Assembly (NCBI RefSeq): GCF_031181555.1
Contig: NZ_JAPSKQ010000017.1
Location: forward strand, 1-58,420
Reading direction: 5' to 3'
Source: Streptomyces sp.
GTDB taxonomy: Bacteria > Actinomycetota > Actinomycetes > Streptomycetales > Streptomycetaceae
DNA length: 58,420 nt
Part shown: positions 18,458 through 27,269 of the stretch, one piece after another
Layout: the number at the start of each line of letters is the position of its first letter
Position numbering within the stretch: position 1 is the first letter of the stretch
Translations under genes and position numbers: made by a program
The notes under the pieces: model-generated
Seen by the model: the letters and a program-made list of their open reading frames with translations, nothing else
Database searches by the model: none
Told to the model about the DNA's origin: nothing

Positions 18458-19003
18458 ATGACGGCCGGAATCACACTCACGAACGGGACGACCGCCGAGC
18501 ACGAGCTCGCCGCACTGCAGCGCGAGCACGGCCGGCCCCTCTTCGCGCTGCTGCTCCGGCTCTGCGACGGAGACCGGCAGCGCGCGGAGGACCTGGTCCA
18601 GGAGACGCTGGTGCGCGCCTGGCAGCATCCCGAGGCCCTGCGCGCCGAGAACTTCGACTCCGTGCGGCCCTGGCTGCTCACGGTGGCGCGGCGGCTCGCG
18701 ATCGACGCGCGGCGTGCCCGGCAGGCGCGGCCGGCCGAGGTCGGGGACGCCGTGCTGGAGAACGCGCGGGTGATCTCCGACCACGCCGAGCGGGCCGCGG
18801 CCACGCTCGACGTCCGCGAGGCTGTGAAGACACTCACTCCGGAGCACCGTGAAGTACTGGTGCTCGTGTACTTCCAGGGGGCGAGTGTGGCGGAAGCCGC
18901 GGCGGCCCTCGGGATTCCACCCGGTACCGTGAAGTCCCGCGCGTACTACGCGCTGCGTGCCCTGCGCCGGGTGCTTCCGGGATACGCCGCCGACCTGCGG
19001 TGA
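18458..19003 (+). CDS. ECF-type RNA polymerase sigma factor
   Basis: 181 residues. Region 2: LFALLLRLCDGDRQRAEDLV, QETLVRAWQHPEAL, then VRPWLLTVARRLAIDARRAR (core binding and -10 recognition). Region 4: LTPEHREVLVLVYFQGASVA, EAAAALGIPPGTVKSRAYYA (helix-turn-helix for the -35 box). No region 1 or 3, and no C-terminal extension. An anti-sigma factor with the zinc motif is encoded two genes downstream, and both following genes have matching ECF-type promoters, so this is probably an autonomous sigma/anti-sigma circuit. Confidence 0.92.
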   Translation: MTAGITLTNGTTAEHELAALQREHGRPLFALLLRLCDGDRQRAEDLVQETLVRAWQHPEALRAENFDSVRPWLLTVARRLAIDARRARQARPAEVGDAVLENARVISDHAERAAATLDVREAVKTLTPEHREVLVLVYFQGASVAEAAAALGIPPGTVKSRAYYALRALRRVLPGYAADLR

Positions 19004-19053
19004 AACCGGACGTCGGGTCAAACCTCCGTAAAGCGCCTTGCCGATGACCCCCG

Positions 19054-19082
19054 TTGAGTAATCGGCTGTCCTCATCCGTGTT
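19054..19082 (+). promoter_or_regulatory. candidate ECF promoter of the 173-residue gene
   Basis: TTGAGTAATCGGCTG begins at 19054 and CGTGTT begins at 19077, giving TTGAGT-N17-CGT. The same layout, with TTGAGTGATCCGGCTG, stands before the anti-sigma gene at 19733. The shared -35 block and CGT-type -10 box are what an ECF sigma would read. The candidate lies about 60 bases upstream of the start codon at 19140. Confidence 0.6.
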
Positions 19083-19139
19083 CCGGACCGGGGATCCGGG
19101 GTCGGGCGACGCGCACGTACCGGAGGAAGGCAGGAAGGG

Positions 19140-19661
19140 ATGCTGCACAGAGGTCAAGAGAGCACGGACGGCTCCGGCGACGGTGAACTGACCGTCCCCA
19201 TGGCCTGGTTGTACGCCGAGTACATCGCCGACGAACTGCTGCGCAGCGGCGATCTCATGCCGCCGACGTCCTTCGAGTTCCGGGCCGGCCGGGACGCGCT
19301 GGCGCTGACCGTCTTCCTGTCCGACACCGACGGCGAGCTGTCCGGCGTCCGGGTGGTCACCCAGCTGGAGACCTGGCTGTCGCTGACCGCGTACGACCAG
19401 CCGTGGCAGGAGTGGGTCGAGGAACGCCTGGCCCACCTGGCCGCGGACGCCGCCGCGTCCGGCGGTGCCGCGCCGGAGGCGGACCTGGAGCTGGCCCGGC
19501 AGGCCTGGCGCTGGCTGCAGGAGACGGAGCTGCTCGCGCCCGATCTGAACGCGGTGCCGGGCGGCGGCTCGGTGGCCGGTGAGGACGAGGGGCCCAAGGT
19601 GTGGACGCCGGCCTGGCAGCTCGGGCTGCCGCTCGGCCACCTCGCCATCCACCTTTTCTAG
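19140..19661 (+). CDS. unknown soluble protein in the sigma/anti-sigma cluster
   Basis: 173 residues. Not recognised. It is rich in Glu, Asp, Leu and Trp, with no signal peptide and no membrane helix. Recognisable stretches are VPMAWLYAEYIADELLRSGD, FEFRAGRDALALTVFLSDTD and LARQAWRWLQETELLAPDL. Purine-rich GGAGGAAGG lies upstream of the ATG. An internal ATG (residue 21, at 19200) is an alternative start. Placed between an ECF sigma gene and its anti-sigma gene and behind a matching promoter, it may take part in that regulatory circuit. That is inference. Confidence 0.75.
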   Translation: MLHRGQESTDGSGDGELTVPMAWLYAEYIADELLRSGDLMPPTSFEFRAGRDALALTVFLSDTDGELSGVRVVTQLETWLSLTAYDQPWQEWVEERLAHLAADAAASGGAAPEADLELARQAWRWLQETELLAPDLNAVPGGGSVAGEDEGPKVWTPAWQLGLPLGHLAIHLF

Positions 19662-19732
19662 ATTCCTCGGGGATCCGACCAATCCGCGGGCCGGAGGGCT
19701 CCGAATCCTTCGGTCACGATTCGGCACGTTGC

Positions 19733-19761
19733 TTGAGTGATCCGGCTGCCTGGTGCGTACC
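19733..19761 (+). promoter_or_regulatory. candidate ECF promoter of the anti-sigma gene
   Basis: TTGAGTGATCCGGCTG starts at 19733 and CGTACC starts at 19756, again TTGAGT-N17-CGT. The block is nearly identical to the one at 19054 in both -35 box and downstream GGCTG. The anti-sigma start codon is 52 bases beyond the -10 box. Confidence 0.6.
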
Positions 19762-19812
19762 GGTGGGAGCAAGGAGTGACCCCACCCCCACCCAACGGCA
19801 CGAGGATTCGGC

Positions 19813-20466
19813 ATGAGGTCCCTGGAGAGGCATCGCGACGTCGGCGCCTACGCGCTCGGCGTGCTGGACGAGGCGGAGGCGTTCCGCTTCGAGGACCACC
19901 TCATGGAGTGCCCCAGCTGCGCTGCCCAGGTGACCGAATTCGGCCCGACCGCACGGCAGTTGATGCTGTACCGGCGCTCTACGCCGCGGCTGGTGCATCC
20001 GCTGGCCGAGCCGGGCCCGAGGATGCTGGACCGGCTGCTGTCCCAGGTGGCGGCCCGGAACCGGGCGGGGCGCCGCAGGATGCTGCTCGCACTGGCCGCC
20101 TCGGTGGTGTGCGCGGTGTCCGCGCCGGCGGTCGCGATGGTGACGGGCGACGGTGGCGGGGCCGCCGTGAGCATCGCGGCGACCGACGAGCGGTCCGGGG
20201 TGTGGGCGCAGGTCACCACGGAGGACGAGGCCTGGGGCAGTCAGGTGGAGCTGAAGGTCAAGGACGGGGCGGGTCCCCGCGCCTGCCATCTGGTGGTGGT
20301 CGGCCGTGACGGCTCCGAGGAGACCGCGACCAGCTGGAGCGTGCCCCGGCACGACGCCCGGCCCAGCACGATGCTGGGCGGATCCGCCCTGCACCCCGAG
20401 GAGATCGCCCGCTACGAGGTCCGTACCGCGGACGGCGAGCACCTGGTGACCCTGCGGCCCCGGTGA
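19813..20466 (+). CDS. zinc-binding anti-sigma factor (ZAS domain), membrane-anchored
   Basis: 217 residues. The N-terminal domain carries the ZAS signature H-x3-C-x2-C (His29, Cys33, Cys36 in EDHLMECPSC) plus an earlier His near residue 7, the usual anti-sigma zinc site. A basic linker leads to one membrane helix (about 89-110, MLLALAASVVCAVSAPAVAM). The outer part is a beta-rich domain of about 105 residues (WGSQVELKVKDGAGPRACHL). It should hold the upstream ECF sigma factor at the membrane and release it on an external or redox signal. GAGGA precedes the ATG. A stem-loop follows. Confidence 0.9.
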   Translation: MRSLERHRDVGAYALGVLDEAEAFRFEDHLMECPSCAAQVTEFGPTARQLMLYRRSTPRLVHPLAEPGPRMLDRLLSQVAARNRAGRRRMLLALAASVVCAVSAPAVAMVTGDGGGAAVSIAATDERSGVWAQVTTEDEAWGSQVELKVKDGAGPRACHLVVVGRDGSEETATSWSVPRHDARPSTMLGGSALHPEEIARYEVRTADGEHLVTLRPR

Positions 20467-20857
20467 GCCGGAACCGGCGCGGCCCCGGCTGAGCAGCCGG
20501 GAGGGCCCGCGGCCGGCCGGGGATGTGCCGCCGGTCCGGCAGGCCGGGCAGCGCGCCCTTGGCCTGTCGGCGTTCGCCGGGCGGCGGATCCGCCGTGCGC
20601 CGCTCGTCGAAGTCGCCGGCCGGCGGGTCCGGGCCGAGCCGGGTGACGCCCGGACCTCCTGCGGACCGGCCGCGACGTACGCCGCGGGCCCGCTTCCGGT
20701 GCCGGCCCTCGACGGCCGTCGGGGGCGGGGCGCGGGTCTTCGGGGCGCTGGTCACCACGGGCGGTACGCGTACGGTCCCGTGGCCGGCGGGGAGGTCCTC
20801 GGGCGCCCCGGCCCCGGGGAGTTCCGGCACGGGGCGAGAGCGCGACCGGGGGCGGGG
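20467..20857. other. intergenic region between convergent genes
   Basis: About 390 bases between the stops of the anti-sigma gene and the PP2C gene. Frames cross it on both strands without a convincing start plus ribosome binding site, and their residue content is dominated by Gly, Arg and Pro, as in random GC-rich DNA. Apart from the hairpin at 20481-20507 I see nothing in it. Confidence 0.45.
20481..20507 (+). terminator. hairpin after the anti-sigma gene
   Basis: GGCCCCGGCT (20481-20490) pairs with AGCCGG and GGGCC (20495-20507) with a small bulge, 15 bases after the stop codon. Its position fits a terminator, but the pairing is imperfect. Confidence 0.4.
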
Positions 20858-22954
20858 TCAGACCGGGTCGGGCTCCTTGGCGACGACGAACTCGCACCAC
20901 ACGCACTTGCCGCCGCCGCGTGCCTCCACCCCCCAGACGTCCGTGAGCATCTCGACCAGCAGCAGGCCGCGGCCGGAGACGCCCGACTCCCCCGCATCGC
21001 GGCGGCGCGGCAGGGCGCTGGAGGAGTCCTCGACCTCCACGCGCAGCCGCCGCTCGCTGCCGGTGAGGGCCCGGAGGGTGACGACCGCGGCGCCCTCGGT
21101 GTGCATCAGGGCGTTGGTGATCATCTCGTCGGCGACCAGTTCGACCTCGTCGGCGCGGTCCCGGGCACCCCAGGAACTGACCGCCGTGCGGATCATGCGC
21201 CGGGCCTCGGAGAGTGCCTCGGGATCGCCGGGTGCCACGTGCTGCTGGAACCGGCCGCCGGAGCGCGGGCTGTCCAGGGCGCGGCGGCGCAGCAGGAGCA
21301 GGGCCACGTCGTCGCCGCCGCCGCGTTCCCCGGCCGCGTCGATGAGCCGGTCGGCGAGCTCGCGCACGTCGTCGGGGCCGGTGGTGACGAGCGCGGAGAG
21401 GGCCTCCATGCCGTCGTCGAGGTCGGTGCCGGGCTGCTCGACCAGGCCGTCGGTGCACAGCAGCAGGGTGTCGCCGGGGTCGAGCTCCATGGTGCTGACC
21501 GGGTAGTCGAGCCGCCCGAACTCGGCGGACAGGCCGAGCGGCAGCCCGCCGGAGACGAAGACGCGGTGGCAGGAGCCGTCGGTGCGCCGCACCAGCGGCT
21601 CGATGTGACCGGCCCGGACCATCTGGAGCACGCCGGTGGACAGGTCGGCCTCGGCGTAGAGGCAGGTCGCGGAGCGGTCGGTGTCGAGTTCGTGCAGGAA
21701 GACGGAGGCGCGGGCCATCACGGTGGCCGGCGGGTGCCCTTCGGCGGCGTAGGCGCGCAGCACGATGCGCAGCTGTCCCATGACGGCGGCGGCGTGGGTG
21801 TCGTGGCCCTGGACGTCACCGATGACGGCGCCGACCCGGCCCCCGGGCAGCGGTATCAGGTCGTACCAGTCGCCGCCGATGTCCCGGCCGACGGAGCCGC
21901 CGATGGTGGCGGCCCGGTAGCGCACGGCGACGTCGGCGCCGGGCACGCTGGGGATGGTGCGCGGCAGCATGGCCTGCTGCAGGCCCTGGGCGAGGTCCAT
22001 CTCCTGCTCGTAGAACATCGCGCGCTGCAGGCTCTGGGCGATGCTGCTGCCCAGGGCGACCAGGACGTTGCGCTCCTCGGCGGAGAAGCCGCGCCGGTCG
22101 CTGTACAGCAGGCCCATCGCGCCGATGGGGCGGGCCTGGACGATGAGCGGCAGATAGGCGGCGGAGGTGATGTTCAGCCCGGTGATGCCCTGCCACAGCC
22201 GCGGGTAGCGCTCGGCGAACTCCTCCGGTGACTCGATGAAGCGCGGACTGAGGGTCCGCACCGCCTCGCTCATCGGGTACGGCTCGTCGATCCGGGTGAC
22301 CTCGGTGCCCGGCACGAAACTGTCCTCGGGGCCTTCCGCGATGAGCCGGATCCGGTCGGCCTCGACCAGACCCATGACGAGGCTGGTGGCGCCCAGATGG
22401 GTGAGCCCGTGGGTGTCCTTGAGGACGTCGATGACGTCCTGCACGGTGCGGGCGTGGGCGAGGGCGGCGGTGGCGAGCTGGACGATGTTGGTCTGCCGGC
22501 GGCGGGCGTCCTCCTGGGCGGCCTGCTCGCGCCGGGCCTCGCTGTCGGCGAGTTCCTGGGTGGCGTCCCGGACGATGCCGATGATGCGGCGGGGCCGTCC
22601 GGTCTCGTCACGGCGGATGTAGCCCTGGGTGTGGGTCCAGCGCAGGGAGCCGTCGCGGCAGCGGACCCGGAAGTAGGCGCCGTAGTTCTCGCTGCCGTCC
22701 TTCAGCGCCTGCGACACGGTGGTGTCCAGGCGCCGGGCCTCGCCGGGCGGGACCCGCTTCCCCAGGCTCTCGGGACGGTCGTCGTACTCGTCGGGGCGCA
22801 CGTCGAAGATCTCGTGCGCCCGGGCGTCCATCTGCATCACCCCGGTGTCCAGGTCCCAGTCGAAGCTCCCCATGCGGTTGAGCGCCAGGATCGGATCCGG
22901 GTGGTCCGGCCAGTCGTCCGGGAGTGACGGGGCGCTCGCTCCCCGATCAGCCAT
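20858..22954 (-). CDS. PAS-GAF-PP2C(SpoIIE)-HATPase regulator
   Basis: 698 residues. PAS region about 25-135 (MGSFDWDLDTGVMQMDARAH, RVRCRDGSLRWTHTQGYIRR). GAF domain about 150-310 (YLPLIVQARPIGAMGLLYSD). RsbU/SpoIIE phosphatase about 320-545 with GRDIGGDWYDLIPLPGGRVG, VIGDVQGHDTHAAAVMGQLR, RAGHIEPLV and LLLCTDGLVEQ (metal Asp residues present). HATPase domain at the end (ELVADEMITNALMHTEGAAV, GRGLLLVEMLTD). Such proteins phosphorylate and dephosphorylate anti-anti-sigma factors in partner switching. Start at ATG 22954 with AAGGTGG upstream. No anti-anti-sigma gene lies nearby, so its partner is elsewhere. Confidence 0.92.
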   Translation of the reverse strand: MADRGASAPSLPDDWPDHPDPILALNRMGSFDWDLDTGVMQMDARAHEIFDVRPDEYDDRPESLGKRVPPGEARRLDTTVSQALKDGSENYGAYFRVRCRDGSLRWTHTQGYIRRDETGRPRRIIGIVRDATQELADSEARREQAAQEDARRRQTNIVQLATAALAHARTVQDVIDVLKDTHGLTHLGATSLVMGLVEADRIRLIAEGPEDSFVPGTEVTRIDEPYPMSEAVRTLSPRFIESPEEFAERYPRLWQGITGLNITSAAYLPLIVQARPIGAMGLLYSDRRGFSAEERNVLVALGSSIAQSLQRAMFYEQEMDLAQGLQQAMLPRTIPSVPGADVAVRYRAATIGGSVGRDIGGDWYDLIPLPGGRVGAVIGDVQGHDTHAAAVMGQLRIVLRAYAAEGHPPATVMARASVFLHELDTDRSATCLYAEADLSTGVLQMVRAGHIEPLVRRTDGSCHRVFVSGGLPLGLSAEFGRLDYPVSTMELDPGDTLLLCTDGLVEQPGTDLDDGMEALSALVTTGPDDVRELADRLIDAAGERGGGDDVALLLLRRRALDSPRSGGRFQQHVAPGDPEALSEARRMIRTAVSSWGARDRADEVELVADEMITNALMHTEGAAVVTLRALTGSERRLRVEVEDSSSALPRRRDAGESGVSGRGLLLVEMLTDVWGVEARGGGKCVWCEFVVAKEPDPV

Positions 22955-23211
22955 GGGCCCACCTTGCCAGGGTTCGTCCGATTCTTCGACCGCTGTGCCG
23001 GAAGAGCGGACCGCCCGGCACGGCCGCCGTCCGTGGGGGAAGACGTCGCGGAGGCTTTCGAGGATGCGGTCCGCCGTCGCGGCTTTCGGGGATCTGTGCG
23101 ACTCCTGCGCGCTTCCTCCACGCGGGTTGCACAGGCCGCGCGGTGGCATACGGGGAGTCACAGGGGGCGATGGAAGGTCCGGCGGGACAATGGCGGAGGG
23201 AGCGCAGTGCC

Positions 23212-24633
23212 GTGGAGTGGTTCACCGCATCCGACTACTGGCTGACCCGGCTGGTCTTCCAGCGGTCGCTGGCCGGGCTGTACCTGGTCGCGTTCCTGAC
23301 GGCGGCGCTGCAGTTCCGTGCGCTGATCGGGGAGCGCGGCATGCTGCCGGTGCCGCGTTTCGTCGAGCGGGTGCCGGCGCGCCGGTCGCCGAGCCTGTTC
23401 CACCTGCACTACTCGGACCGGTTCTTCGCGCTGTGCGCGTGGTCCGGCTGCGCGGTGTCGGCGGCGCTGCTCGCGGGGCTGGATTCGCTGCTGCCGCTGT
23501 GGGGCGGGATGCTGCTGTGGCTGGTGCCGTGGGCGCTGTACCTGTCGATCGTCAACGTCGGGCAGACCTGGTACTCGTTCGGCTGGGAGTCGCTGCTCCT
23601 GGAGGTCGGCTTCCTCGCCGTCTTCCTCGGCAACGACGAGGTGGCCCCGCCGGTCGTCGTGCTGTTCCTGCTGCGGTGGATCCTGTTCCGCGTGGAGTTC
23701 GGCGCGGGGCTGATCAAGCTGCGCGGCGACGAGTGCTGGCGGAAGCTGACCTGCCTGGACCACCATCACGAGACGCAGCCGATGCCGGGGCCGCTGAGCT
23801 GGTTCTTCCACCACCTGCCCAAGCCGCTGCACCGGGTGGAGGTGGCCGCGAACCACGTCACCCAGCTCGTCGTGCCGTTCCTGCTGTTCGCCCCGCAGCC
23901 GGTCGCCACGGCCGCCGCCTCGCTGATGATCGTCACCCAGCTGTGGCTGGTGCTGTCGGGCAACTTCGCCTGGCTGAACTGGATCACGATCGTGCTGGCC
24001 CTGTCGGCGGTCGCCTTCCCGGCCGACCCGCCGGACGTGCCCGGCCCGCCGCTGTGGTACGTGGTGGTCGTCCTCGCGGTGTCCGCGCTGCTGCTCGCCC
24101 TCAGCTACCGTCCGGTGCGCAACATGCTCTCCCGCCGCCAGGTGATGAACCGCTCCTTCGACCCGCTGCACCTGGTCAACACCTACGGGGCGTTCGGCAG
24201 CGTCAGCCGGGTCCGGTACGAGGTGGTGATCGAGGGCACGGCGGACGAGGCGGCCCGGCAGGACTCCGACTGGCGGGAGTACGAGTTCAAGGGAAAGCCG
24301 GGTGATCCGCGGCGCTGGCCGCGCCAGTTCGCCCCGTACCATCTGCGGCTCGACTGGCTGATGTGGTTCGCCGCGCTGTCGCCCGCGTACGCCGGGCCGT
24401 GGTTCGGCGCGCTGGTGGAGCGCCTGCTGGAGAACGACCGCGACACGCTGAGGCTGCTGCGCCGCTCCCCGTTCCCGCCGGACGCGCCGCCCCGGTACGT
24501 CCGCGCCCGCCTGTTCCGCTACCGCTACACGACCTGGCGGGAGCTGCGGGAGACGGGCGCGTGCTGGGAGCGGACGTACGTGCGGGAGTTCCTGCCGCCG
24601 ACCCGGCTGGCACAGCCGGCTCAGAGGCCGTAG
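23212..24633 (+). CDS. lipase maturation factor family membrane protein
   Basis: 473 residues. MEWFTASDYWLTRLVFQRSL is the family's typical beginning. About six hydrophobic segments follow, with NVGQTWYSFGWESLLLEVGF, RWILFRVEFGAGLIKLRGD and CWRKLTCLDHHHETQPMPGP all characteristic of LMF1-like proteins. The C-terminal third (RWPRQFAPYHLRLDWLMWFA) is the soluble tail. In vertebrates LMF1 folds lipases in the ER. The bacterial role is not established. I chose the GTG at 23212 with GGAGGGAG upstream. An in-frame ATG at 23170 would add 14 residues. Its 3' end overlaps the convergent amidohydrolase gene by 13 bases. Confidence 0.87.
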   Translation: MEWFTASDYWLTRLVFQRSLAGLYLVAFLTAALQFRALIGERGMLPVPRFVERVPARRSPSLFHLHYSDRFFALCAWSGCAVSAALLAGLDSLLPLWGGMLLWLVPWALYLSIVNVGQTWYSFGWESLLLEVGFLAVFLGNDEVAPPVVVLFLLRWILFRVEFGAGLIKLRGDECWRKLTCLDHHHETQPMPGPLSWFFHHLPKPLHRVEVAANHVTQLVVPFLLFAPQPVATAAASLMIVTQLWLVLSGNFAWLNWITIVLALSAVAFPADPPDVPGPPLWYVVVVLAVSALLLALSYRPVRNMLSRRQVMNRSFDPLHLVNTYGAFGSVSRVRYEVVIEGTADEAARQDSDWREYEFKGKPGDPRRWPRQFAPYHLRLDWLMWFAALSPAYAGPWFGALVERLLENDRDTLRLLRRSPFPPDAPPRYVRARLFRYRYTTWRELRETGACWERTYVREFLPPTRLAQPAQRP

Positions 24634-25460
24634 ACGCGGACGGCGGTGGTCTCGAAGAGCTGACGGCGTTCGGTGGCGCCGAGGCCCCGGGCCAGCGCCC
24701 GCGCGGTGGAGAGGACGTCGCCGTACGCCGCCGCCAGGGTGCACACCGGCCAGTCCGAGCCGAACATCAGCCGGCCGGGCCCGAAGGCGTCCAGCACGAC
24801 GTCGGCGTACGGGCGCAGGCCGTCGATGCTCCAGGAGGCCGGGTCGGCCTCGGTGACCAGGCCGGAGAGCTTGCACACCGTGTTCGGCAGGGCGGCCAGG
24901 GCGCGGACGTCGGACGCCCAGGGTTCGAGCGTGCCCGAGGCGACGGGGGGTTTGCCCGCGTGGTCGAGGACGAAGGTGAGCCGCGGCAGCGCCGCGGCCG
25001 CCCGGACGCACGCCGGGAGCTGGCTCGGCAGCACCACCAGGTCGTAGGCCAGCCCCGCGTCGGCCACGGCGGCGAGTGAGCGTTGTACGTCCGGCCGCAG
25101 CAGCCACTCGGGGTCGGGCTCGCTCTGGACCTGGTGGCGGACGCCCTTCAGGTACTGTCCGCCGGGCAGTTCGCGCAGCCGGGCCAGTTCGTCGGCGACG
25201 CCGGGGCGGGTGAGGTCGGTCCAGCCGACGACGCCGGCGATCGGCTCGTGCGCGTCGGCGAGGGCCAGCAGCTCGGGGGTCTCCTCCGGGACGGTGACCG
25301 TCTGGACGAGGACGGTGCGCTCGACACCGGCCGCCCTCGCCTGGGGGATCAGGTCGTCCATGGTGAAGTCGCGGCGCAGGGGCCGCAGGCCGGGTCCGGT
25401 GATCCAGTCCTGGTCGCGGACGGACAGGTCCCAGACGTGGTGGTGCGCGTCGACGGTCAC
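24621..25460 (-). CDS. amidohydrolase, probable L-fuconolactonase
   Basis: 279 residues. VDAHHHVWDLSVRDQDWI is the metal-binding start of the COG3618 lactonase group. VLDHAGKPP and FGSDWPVCT supply the remaining metal ligands of the TIM barrel. In the non-phosphorylative L-fucose route this enzyme opens L-fucono-1,5-lactone to L-fuconate. The GTG start at 25460 has GGGGGAG upstream. It is the last gene of the fucose set, 61 bases after the aldo/keto reductase, and shares the strand. Substrate is inferred from context. Confidence 0.85.
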   Translation of the reverse strand: MTVDAHHHVWDLSVRDQDWITGPGLRPLRRDFTMDDLIPQARAAGVERTVLVQTVTVPEETPELLALADAHEPIAGVVGWTDLTRPGVADELARLRELPGGQYLKGVRHQVQSEPDPEWLLRPDVQRSLAAVADAGLAYDLVVLPSQLPACVRAAAALPRLTFVLDHAGKPPVASGTLEPWASDVRALAALPNTVCKLSGLVTEADPASWSIDGLRPYADVVLDAFGPGRLMFGSDWPVCTLAAAYGDVLSTARALARGLGATERRQLFETTAVRVYGL

Positions 25461-25521
25461 GGCGGCTCCCCCACTCCGGGCGGGACCGGGTCGGGGCGCC
25501 CCCGGGTGTGCGGGGCGACTC

Positions 25522-26508
25522 TCACGAGGGCTCCTCGGCGGGGACGGGTGCGTCGGACGGCAGCAGGCCGGTGTCGCGCAGCTCCTGCCAGAGGGCGGCG
25601 GGCACCGGGGTGGCGAACTGGTCGGCGCAGTCGTGGACTTCGGCCGTCGAGCGGGCGCCGACCAGCACGCTCGCGACCGCCGGGTGGGCGGCGCAGAAGG
25701 CCAGGGCGGCGGCGCGCAGGGTGGTGCCGTGGCGTTCGGCCGCTTCCCTGATGCGCAGGGCGCGGTTCAGCAGCGCGGCGGGCGCGGGCGCGTAGTCGTA
25801 CGTGGCGCCCGGCCGGGGGTCCGCGAGCAGACCGGAGTTGAAGGCACCGCCGATGACGACGGACGTGCCGTGTTCCAGGGCCGCGGGCAGCAGCGCGGCC
25901 GAGGCGCTCTGGTCGAGCAGGGTGTGGCGGCCGGCGCACAGGACGACGTCGACGTCGGTGTCGCGGACGAAGCGGGTGAGCATCGCGGTCTGGTTCATGC
26001 CCGCGCCGATCGCCCCGACGACGCCCTCCGCGCGGAGCTCCTCCAGGGCCGGGTAGCCCTCGCGGAAGGCCTGTTCGGCGTGGTCGTCGGGGTCGTGGAG
26101 GTAGACGACGTCGACGCGGTCCAGGCCGAGGCGTTCCAGGCTCGCCTCCAGGGTGCGCCGTACGCCGTCGGCGCTGAAGTCCCAGACGCGGCGGTGGGTG
26201 GCGGGCACGGCGAAGCCGTGGGCGAGGTCGTCGCCGCCGGCGTCGGCGGGTTCGAGGCGGCGACCCACCTTGGTGGACACGGTGTACTGCTCGCGCGGGT
26301 ACTCCCGCAGGGCCGCGCCGAGGCGGCGTTCGGCCAGGCCGATGCCGTAGTGCGGCGCGGTGTCGAAGTAGCGGATGCCGCGCCGCCAGGCGGCCCGCAC
26401 CGTCTCGTGCGCCGCCTCCTCCCCGACCTCGGTGTACAGGTTGCCGATCCCGGAGCTGCCGAAGGCCAGGCCGGTGACCTCGACGCCGCTGCGGCCGAGC
26501 CGGTTCAC
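25522..26508 (-). CDS. aldo/keto reductase, probable L-fucose dehydrogenase
   Basis: 328 residues. The AKR tetrad is visible: Asp and Tyr in RYFDTAPHYG, Lys in TVSTKVGRR and His in VVYLHDPDD. The sequence [20 protein letters not shown] and the D-threo-aldose dehydrogenase-like body fit enzymes that oxidise L-fucose or L-galactose at C1 with NAD(P). The GTG start overlaps the stop of the SDR gene as GTGA, so the pair is coupled. Within this operon it supplies the first step, L-fucose to the lactone. Substrate is inferred. Confidence 0.87.
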   Translation of the reverse strand: MNRLGRSGVEVTGLAFGSSGIGNLYTEVGEEAAHETVRAAWRRGIRYFDTAPHYGIGLAERRLGAALREYPREQYTVSTKVGRRLEPADAGGDDLAHGFAVPATHRRVWDFSADGVRRTLEASLERLGLDRVDVVYLHDPDDHAEQAFREGYPALEELRAEGVVGAIGAGMNQTAMLTRFVRDTDVDVVLCAGRHTLLDQSASAALLPAALEHGTSVVIGGAFNSGLLADPRPGATYDYAPAPAALLNRALRIREAAERHGTTLRAAALAFCAAHPAVASVLVGARSTAEVHDCADQFATPVPAALWQELRDTGLLPSDAPVPAEEPS

Positions 26509-27269
26509 CGGTCCGCCGGGCGCGGCCGCAGTCCCTGCATGCCGCCGTCGACCGCGAGGGCCGTGCCGGTGGTGGCGCCGGACAGCGGGCTCGCCAGGTA
26601 GGCGATGGCGCCCGCGACCTCGGCGGCCGAGACCAGGCGGCCGGTGGGCTGGCGGGCCTCGAGGGCGGCGCGTTCGGCGGCCGGGTCGTCGGCCGCGTCG
26701 AGCAGCCGGCCGACCCAGGGGGTGTCGACCGTGCCCGGGTTGACGCAGTTGACGCGGATGCCCTCGTGGACGTGGTCGGCGGCCATGGCGAGGGTGAGGG
26801 AGTACACGGCGCCCTTGGTGGCGCTGTACAGGGCCCGCTGCGGCAGGCCCGCGGTGGCGGCGACGGAGCAGGTGTTGACGATCGCCGCGTGCGCGGAGGC
26901 GCGCAGGTGCGGCAGACAGGCGCGGGCGGTGCGGACCATGCCGAGGACGTTGACGTCGAAGACGCGGTGCCATTCGTCGTCCGAGTTGGCCTCCACGGTG
27001 CCCTGCGCACCGATGCCGGCGTTGTTGACCAGTACGTCGAGGACGCCGTGGCCGCCGAGGCCGTCCACGGCGGCGGCCACCGCCGCGCGCACCGAGGTGT
27101 CGTCGGTGACGTCGGCGCGGTACCCGGTGAGGGGCGCGCCGACGGACGAGGGGTCCAGGTCGAGGACGGCCACCCGGGCGCCGCGCTCCGCCAGGAGGTC
27201 CGCGGCGGCCCGGCCGATGCCGGAGGCCCCGCCGGTGACCAGGGCCGTCAGGCCCTCGAAGTCGCTCAT
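26505..27269 (-). CDS. SDR family oxidoreductase, probable 2-keto-3-deoxy-L-fuconate dehydrogenase
   Basis: 254 residues. A classical short-chain dehydrogenase: TGGASGIG nucleotide loop, LDLDP (NAD-type acidic residue), NNAG at strand 4, [20 protein letters not shown] (catalytic Ser and Tyr), then K, and NPGTVDTPW. In the fucose pathway this member oxidises 2-keto-3-deoxy-L-fuconate to the 2,4-diketo acid. The ATG overlaps the dehydratase stop (ATGA). The order dehydratase, SDR, AKR, lactonase supports the assignment. Confidence 0.88.
   Translation of the reverse strand: MSDFEGLTALVTGGASGIGRAAADLLAERGARVAVLDLDPSSVGAPLTGYRADVTDDTSVRAAVAAAVDGLGGHGVLDVLVNNAGIGAQGTVEANSDDEWHRVFDVNVLGMVRTARACLPHLRASAHAAIVNTCSVAATAGLPQRALYSATKGAVYSLTLAMAADHVHEGIRVNCVNPGTVDTPWVGRLLDAADDPAAERAALEARQPTGRLVSAAEVAGAIAYLASPLSGATTGTALAVDGGMQGLRPRPADR

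Noticed and set aside
20258..20830. 190-codon minus-strand frame in the gap after the anti-sigma gene
   Set aside because: Overlaps the anti-sigma gene antisense, composition is Arg/Pro/Gly-rich, and no ribosome binding site or family pattern is visible.
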